A stretch of 27,186 nt of DNA. Source: a virus. The stretch covers positions 1 to 27,186 of the IMG/VR virus record IMGVR_UViG_3300030104_003068. One strand, 5' to 3'. Each line of letters starts with the position of its first letter. The first letter of the stretch is position 1. Positions 1 through 7,000 of this stretch are shown here, piece after piece. Under the pieces are notes generated by a model, which was not told the origin of the DNA, did not search any database, and worked only from the letters and a program-made list of their open reading frames with translations. Both the position numbers and the translations under genes were made by a program.

Positions 1-258
1 ACTTAAATCAGCTTTCCATTGGCCTCTAGGTTTTCCATTTCCATCAAGCAATATAACTACTGGTACAGAAGTTATTCCCTGTTTAATTGACGCTTTTTGA
101 TCTTCTAAAAAAGCTTTTTTTATTTTTACATTATCAATACCTTTTAAATCATAATCATTTTTTGTATTCCATTTAGCATTTATATGCAATAGTGTTAAAT
201 CTTGTGCGGTGACATTAGCCACTACAAATAATAATAAAATTGTAATTAAATTTTTCAT
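1..258 (-). CDS. Exported thioredoxin-fold protein lacking both active-site cysteines (3' end outside window)
   Basis: The gene starts at an ATG at 256-258 and stays open to the window edge, giving 86 residues without a stop. Residues 1-18 form a signal peptide (short basic start, hydrophobic ILLLFVV core), with likely cleavage just before Q19, so the product should act in the periplasm. The rest fits a thioredoxin fold: a strand LLHINAKW ends where the active site should lie, and SVPVVILLDGNGKP (64-77) has the conserved cis-proline (P66) before a strand and turn. The WCxxC site reads W30-N-T-K-N34, so both cysteines are asparagine and ordinary disulfide exchange is not possible. The start overlaps the upstream stop as ATGA, which suggests coupled translation. 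The fold call is inferred from pattern. The role is unknown; it may be an adaptor in the envelope or in lysis. Confidence 0.7.
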   Translation of the reverse strand, partial: MKNLITILLLFVVANVTAQDLTLLHINAKWNTKNDYDLKGIDNVKIKKAFLEDQKASIKQGITSVPVVILLDGNGKPRGQWKADLS

Positions 259-548
259 CTTTTATAAACTTTATCTTCTAGTTCTTTAATTGATTCTTTG
301 TTATCTTCAATATCTTCTTTCAATCCTTCAGTGGATTTTTCAATCTGCAATATTGTTGAACGAATTAATTCGTCTTTTAGCTGGAATTCCATTTGTTTTA
401 CAAATTCTTCCGGGTTTTGTTGATTTTGTAGTTCCTTTATATCTCCTTGCAAAGTAAACCACATGCTCGCTAGAGCCAGTACTCCACCTACAATGAGACC
501 TATAGTTTTTAAATCTAGTGTTAATTCAGTTGATTCGTCGACTTTCAT
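255..548 (-). CDS. Small membrane protein with coiled-coil tail, inner-membrane spanin-like or holin-like
   Basis: This 97-residue protein has a short acidic N-terminus (1-13), one strongly hydrophobic segment at about 15-33 (IGLIVGGVLALASMWF) and a long charged helical tail (about 35-97) rich in E, K, Q and L with heptad-like spacing. One N-terminal membrane anchor followed by a coiled coil is the layout of inner-membrane spanins (Rz type), which link to an outer-membrane lipoprotein to fuse the two membranes at the end of phage lysis. A putative lipoprotein gene lies two genes upstream, which fits. A small holin or a structural membrane protein cannot be excluded. The start overlaps the stop of the 50-residue gene (ATGA) and the stop overlaps the next start in the same way. 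Confidence 0.75.
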   Translation of the reverse strand: MKVDESTELTLDLKTIGLIVGGVLALASMWFTLQGDIKELQNQQNPEEFVKQMEFQLKDELIRSTILQIEKSTEGLKEDIEDNKESIKELEDKVYKR

Positions 549-697
549 TTTTGTTTGTTGAGTTTTTTAATTTTTAACCATGTGTATATTATAGTAGATA
601 AAAGTAAAATTATTTTTAACCACATCTCAAGATTAGTAAAGCTTATCATTAGTGTAGCAGAGTTAATCGCGTATAGTTTCATATCGGTAAAATTCAT
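545..697 (-). CDS. Single-span 50-residue membrane protein, candidate holin
   Basis: This short reading frame fills what would otherwise be a gap between the lipoprotein and the spanin-like gene. The ATG at 695-697 lies one base after the upstream stop, and the TGA at 545-547 overlaps the next ATG as ATGA. Its 50 residues have a polar start, a hydrophobic stretch at about 26-42 (MWLKIILLLSTIIYTWL) and a very basic tail (KIKKLNKQK). One membrane span, small size, a basic C-terminus and this gene neighbourhood are typical of phage holins or pinholins, but holins share little sequence and the call rests on layout. The exact fit between the two neighbouring genes is the main support that it is a real gene. 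Confidence 0.62.
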   Translation of the reverse strand: MNFTDMKLYAINSATLMISFTNLEMWLKIILLLSTIIYTWLKIKKLNKQK

Positions 698-698
698 T

Positions 699-1064
699 TT
701 ATTTTCTTCCTTTTAATAAAACTTCACCTGAAGGTCTTTTGTCTGGATTATCTCTAGGTACAATTTTATTACTGTTATTATTATTTGAATTGTTATTACT
801 GCTTCTAGTAGTAGATCCTTGACTATAATTATAATTATAATAAGTATTATGATAAGGTTTATACCAATTGCTATAACCATATCCAGAACTATAATTTATA
901 ATTCTATAGTTTATAGGCCTTATAACATCTATAGGTATTTTTAACGTATCACCTTCTTGTGTAACAGCTAAAACGTGTGTTATTTGTATTTGTGGTCTTT
1001 TTTGTATTGAGCAACTACTTGCAATAGCAATTAGTGCAAAAAGGACAATTTTCCATAATTTCAT
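699..1064 (-). CDS. Putative lipoprotein, possibly an outer-membrane spanin
   Basis: This 121-residue protein begins with a lipoprotein-type signal: basic MKLWK, a hydrophobic core (IVLFALIAIA), then a lipobox-like ASSC with C18 as the likely lipidated residue. The mature part starts with a mixed strand region (about 24-55, including ITHVLAVTQEGDTLKIPI), then a tyrosine-rich stretch (about 56-80) and an asparagine/serine-rich low-complexity run (about 84-100). The C-terminus is basic. Bacteroidetes tolerate a looser lipobox than E. coli, so ASSC is acceptable. Its position next to small membrane proteins suggests an outer-membrane spanin, but it is longer and less proline-rich than classical Rz1, so a surface lipoprotein is also possible. 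Its start overlaps the stop of the giant gene by one base (TAATG). Confidence 0.7.
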   Translation of the reverse strand: MKLWKIVLFALIAIASSCSIQKRPQIQITHVLAVTQEGDTLKIPIDVIRPINYRIINYSSGYGYSNWYKPYHNTYYNYNYSQGSTTRSSNNNSNNNNSNKIVPRDNPDKRPSGEVLLKGRK

Positions 1065-4000
1065 TATTTTGTGTTTAGTTCTATTATTTTATCTATTCTA
1101 TCTGATTCAAGGCGTAAAGCTCTAATATCTTTTTTACTTACACCTAGTTTTATTAAACTATCTATTTGTTGTTGCTTAGTTAATACTTCTATTTGATCTC
1201 TTCTTTTTAAGTTATTTATTTCTTTATTAGATAATCCTTCAAATCTTTTTTCTTCTTCTAATCTTTTCTTTTCTTCTCTTTCTTTTTTTAACTTATCTTT
1301 TCTTTCCTGTTTTTTTCTTTCTTTCACTTCAATTTTTATTTGATCTTCCTCTTCATTCGGTACACCTATATCCCATGTCCTCCAGCCTAATGCCAAAGCA
1401 ATCCTTTCTAATGATGAATTTCTTTGATCAGTCATTTCAACTAAAGCGTCTACTTCAGCTATAGCTCTTTCTAAAGGCACATTTAATAATGCTTCTGCGG
1501 TTGATCCTAAAACGTTGTATGATGGGCTTAAATTTAATCTACCATCTCTAGTTATTTCCCAACCTCTTTCTTCTATAACATCTTTTTCAAACTCTCTAGT
1601 TTTTAGGGCATTGTTTAATTTTCTAAGTTTAGAGCCTATTACCGGCGATAAGTTGGCGGCTTCTATTATTATATCTGCATTGTCTTTTGCAAAAGGATCT
1701 TTTCCTTCGTTTTCATAAAATTTAATAAGTGTATTTTTTAATGTAGCGGCTATAGCTCCATAAATACCAGTACCTCTTAATATAGTGTCCACCATATTAT
1801 TAGCTATTTTGAGCTCTTTCTTTCTTTGTCTTTGTTCTTCAGTTAACTCTTCTTCATCATCTTCCCCACCAAATCCTGGTATAACAGCAAATAGTGCATT
1901 TTGTAAAGCTGCAAATATAAAGTTTTGTACAGCTCCATAATATATTATTTTACTTATATATGTTGCATCACTTTGTGCTTGAGTTAGTCCTGGTATTCTT
2001 CTTCTATTAATTAAATCTTGCCCTGCTCTTTTCATCTGCCTTGTATATTGCATTGGAGTATTTTGGAAGTTTAATGTAACCCTACCTAGTGGACTTGCCT
2101 GCTGTTCTGATATCATTGCTGGATCTGCAGACTGCTGGGATTCTTCTGATATTCTTGAAAAATCTTCCCAAGCTTTTTTCTCTGCAGCTTGTTGATTCAT
2201 ACCTTGTTTTAAATATGTATTAATTCTATTTCTATAAAATGTAGCACCACCAGAAGCAATAGCAAAACTATCTGCCATTTGTGTAGGGGTAAAACCTATT
2301 TTTAATAAATATGCTAACACAGCTTCAGCTTTATTAGTTGCACCTCTTACAGCATCTGCAAGTTCTGCTTCATTAATATCACCTTTTAATCCTGCTCTTC
2401 TTTCTTTTAATTTAGGTGAATTAAATATAAAAGCAAAATCAGACCAATATTGTTTTTGATTTGCAAAAGCCATAGCAGCTTTTAATGGATTATTATCACT
2501 CCAATTTATAAAGTTTACAGAGGATATAGTTTGTAATAAAGCAGATTTTCTATTAAAAAACATTATAGCACCTACAGATCTATTAATCCAATTATTAAAT
2601 GTGTTTGTTAATCTATTTGTGCCCGCTTGTCTATTTGTACCGTTTTTCATACGATAAATCGTATCCTCTAATGCTTCCCTTACATTTCTTCCATAAGCAG
2701 CTTCAATTTTTCTTAAATTTTCTGGACTAAATATTTGATCAACATTTTGCATAAAGCCAGAATTTTCTAAAAACTTTTTTCTACCTTCACCAGATGTAAA
2801 TCGATGTATATCTGATTGTATTGTTTGCACATCAAACCCACCATTTGGTTTCAACCATTTATCTTGTTTAGATATCATTTGTAAACCTCGGGCAAAACTA
2901 GCCATTACAGGATCGTTTTTAATAGTGTCCACTAATATTTTAGCATCTCTTTTAGATAAACCAGCGTCAGCTACTAAATCATACCCAGATTGATCCATTA
3001 AATAAGCTCTAATAGCATGGTCATATGTAAAATCAGTTTTACCTTTTGTAGGTATCTTAGTACCTAATTTTTTCCTAGCTTCAGGCATACCTTTTAACAA
3101 AGCCGCATAATCATTTTTTAAAGCCATTCTAGCTCTTTCTATTTGAGCTATAGCTTGCCAATAAGGTTTTAATAAATTTTTATCAAAAAATTCAAATTGT
3201 TGTTCTCCAGTTTTACCTTTACCTAAAAAGTTATATAATAATCCTTTAAAGTCTTCGGCGCCAGGTGGTATGAAAAATCTAAATCTGCCTTTACCTTTAC
3301 CTCTTCGCTTAGCAACAACTTCCGAAAATCTTGCTTTTGAAGTAATGCCTGTATTTTGTTCTATTATGTCATTAAAATCTTTACTTAAGCCTTCAGGTTG
3401 ATTATCTTTTAATTTTTGTATAGCTTTTTTACCTTTTTTAGAGTTTTTAAATTTATTGCCATCTAATAGAGTTTTATTGATACCCTCTTGGCCGTCCATG
3501 TCTAGGGTATTTTCAGAAAAATCAACTTCATCCTTTGCAAACTTATTATTGGACTCTAAAATATTTACAATGTTTTTTTGATCCTCGAGTTTATCTATAC
3601 TTTTTGTGGAGGGTTCAATATTTTTTAAATCCTTACTTTGTGGTATTATTCTAAGATTTATAGTATAAGCTGTACCATCTGCTTTAGTTGTACTTTTATT
3701 AAAAACAGGCCTAACATAAAATTGTGCTTTTAAATCTTCTAATGATTCTACACCTAAGTTATAAATATCTTTACCTATAGCAAACAGGCCTTTACCTTCT
3801 ATTTGCATATAATAAGTGGGCGTGATTTTGTTAGCATATATTTTAGCAATATCAGCAAAAGTAAAATCACCTTTTATATCAGGATTAGAAAGCAATTGTT
3901 GCCAACTTATACCACCAATTTTTATTTTAAAATCATTACCTCGTTCAGCGACTAATTGGTTTCTTTGTTTTGGCGTTAATTTTGTTTTTAATGTATAATT

Positions 4001-7000
4001 TTCTATACCTAATACACTTTCAATTATTTCTTTTAAAGCATTTCTTTCTAATGGTGTTAATAATTTTTTAATTATTTTGTCATCACCTAAAGGATTGTTT
4101 TCAATAGTAAAATTCTTTAAATTAAGTTTTTTACTTGCTAAATCAATATCACTAACTGTTATACTACCTAATTGTGCATCTGCGGCTTTTATTTCTATAT
4201 TAAATGGTTTCCAATTTGGTTTCTCTAATGTCCCTGTATTTATTTCTACTTGATAATCTGTTTTTTGGTTATCAGTTTCTATACCTTTATTTTTAACCCT
4301 AAATTTATCTTCACCTAATTGATTTTGTAAGTCTAAGCCAGTTAAAATTGCTTTTGCTTCTAATACTAAAGGTTTTAATGTAGTTTTAGCTTGTGTTAAA
4401 ACTTCATTTAAAAATCTTGCATCATCAGGGGTATATTTACCTCCTAATATATTTTCATCAATAGCAGCTTGTAGTGCGTCTTTTATGATATTAGTTAATT
4501 TTCTTTTTGCGGTATCAGTATTTTTATCTAATAAATTTCTATAATCTGTATTATCTAAAAACTTAGACATTAAAGTTTTTTGGGTCTTACCTAAGGCATT
4601 CTCAGAAAATAATATATCAGGTTTCATAGAATCTAAAGCAGCTTGAGTTGCTTTAACTTCTTTACTTTGAACATCTGTATCTAAAACTCTGCTGGTAGCC
4701 CTTAAAGACATTTGCTCAGCTAACGCTTTTAATATAGCTTTCATCATTTGCTCTTGAGGCTTTCTAGGAACATAGTTTGGATCTATTTTTCCATCTTTAA
4801 TACCTATAGCTTGCTCATATCTAGCTTTACTCCATTGCTTAGGGGTTCTTACATATTTACCACTACCTAGTCTTTTTGGTTGATTAAAAAACTCATTTAA
4901 TAAATTTCTACCATAACCAAGTGTTACACCGCCAACTTTTACAGGTTTACCACCTTTTACTTTGGATTCTACTGTTTGTACATCTGAATATGCTTTACTT
5001 AATACAGCTGTTTTAACTAACTGACTAGCTTTAAATAAAAACCTCTGTACTTTTTTAGCATCCTGATTTAAATTTTGTGCAGGGTTAGATATCTTTTTTG
5101 GATCCATACCTAATGCTTCAGCTAATACATCATATGGTGTTATTTTAGCTCTTTGTGTAGGCGTTAAATTAGGATCTGATATATTTACACCTTGTTTTTT
5201 AGCATTAGCTAAAACTGCTTCAGTAAATTTCTTTTCAAAATCTTTAACATCAATATCTGGATTTATACTTTTTATTGCATCAAATATTTCAGTAGTAGGT
5301 GTAACTTCAGGTTTTGCAACCGTTGTTTCTTCAGTCGTTTGTTGCTTTTCTGCTTTTCTTAGCGTTGCTTCATCGCTTAAACTTTTATCATCTTTTTGTT
5401 TAGCGCCTAAATCTGCAGCAAGACTGTTTAATCTTTGCATACCAGTGTTAGCCATATATGCGTCAAAGGTAACTTGTTTACCTGTGTTTTTAGATACTTC
5501 TTTTCTATAATTATTTGCTATTTCAAGCAATAAATTTTCAGCACTGTCTTTGTATAATTGTTTAGGTACAATATTTTTATTAGATGCGCTCATTCTAGAC
5601 CAAAATTTAGTAGTGGCTCTTGACCTGATTTTACCCACCATATCATTTATCTGTTTTTCAGATACTTCTAAACCTTTTTCCGATAAATTTTGCGCAATGT
5701 CTGTTGCACTTATGCTTTCGGAAAATAAAACACCTTGAGGTGCAGATCTAATTGGTTTACCTGTTTCAATATTTAATCCCGCGGTTTCAACCTCTCCTTC
5801 AAATGCAGCAAATTTTTCTTGTAATGCAAGTTGTATATTTTCTCTGTTTATTCCTTTTGCATTTTTAAGCTTTTCTCTTAATTCATTTGCTGTATTTTGA
5901 GTTTCTAATTCATCAACCTTTTCTATTTGCGATTCAATTTCTTCTTTTCTTCTTTGCCTAAGTATTGCATTGCCCGGCCCCATATTTTCATTTTCCTGTA
6001 TCATAGCGTTTAGCTTCGCTATACCTTTTAATTTATCTGATTCTAATTCTATGTTAAATTCTGTAGAACTATCTTGCTTACCTTCTGGTATAGCGTCTGT
6101 TGAAAATTGCTCTTCAACCTCTATATCTTCCCTAGCCTTTGATCTACCGGTAGAATCGAAAGTATATAAATTTTCTACTTTACCACCTTCAACATTAGCT
6201 GTTCGTGTAGCAAAATCACTTATAAAAGAATATATATCATTAGTTGTCTGGAAAGGATTTAATACATTTGCAACATTTGGATTTGCTCGAGTAAAAGTTT
6301 TATTTAAAAGACCTTTTAATCCATAAGCTAAATTCATTTCATTAGGTTTTATATCACCTAATAAAATTGCTTCACCAAAAACAGTCATTACTTCTTCTAT
6401 GCTTCTCTTTTTACCACTTTCTAATCTTTTTAATATTTCTGCACCTCTTGCATCTTTAATATCTCCAGAAGCAATTTTACTTTTAATCAACTCAGTTAAG
6501 CCTAATGTAGCATTGTTTACGCTATCTTGTAATTGTGCAGTGTTTTCTTCATTAAATAGTCCAGCTGATTTAATTTGAGTATGTAATAGTTCATGTAAAG
6601 GTGCAACTGCTGCTGTTAAAGCTTGAGAAGTTGTTCCACGTCTTATTTGATCAAAAATACTTGATTCATTTATAACTATTTCACCTTTTTGAGTTACCCA
6701 AGCTGAATTGTTTTTAAATGCTTCTATTTTTTTTGGATCTGTAATATTATTTTTCTTTAGATAATCATCAACAGCTTGTTGATCATCTAAAATTATACTT
6801 TTACCTTCAAATTGGAATGAAGCAATATCTTTTGCAGCATCATAAAAGTTTACTCTACCAGTTGCTATTATATCTCCTACTGTTTGTAATTCTTTATTTT
6901 CTTTTAATGCTTCTTTGGTATTTTTATTATATTTTTCTAGAGTTTTGTTTTTTAGTATATCTGCTTTTTTTGCATCAGCAGCTTTTAATTTATCCTCTAA

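Noticed and set aside
698-712. GGAAGA before the 50-residue gene as a ribosome binding site
   Set aside because: It encodes the last residues of the lipoprotein, and no other gene in the window uses such a site.
760-815. Repeat tract in the lipoprotein gene as a possible CRISPR or tandem repeat
   Set aside because: It is an irregular run of Asn and Ser codons without a repeat unit or spacers.
3495-3520. LDMDGQ in the giant protein as an RNA polymerase DxDxD site, as in the virion polymerase of crAss-like phages
   Set aside because: The third aspartate is missing and the surroundings are polar linker sequence without polymerase-like strands.
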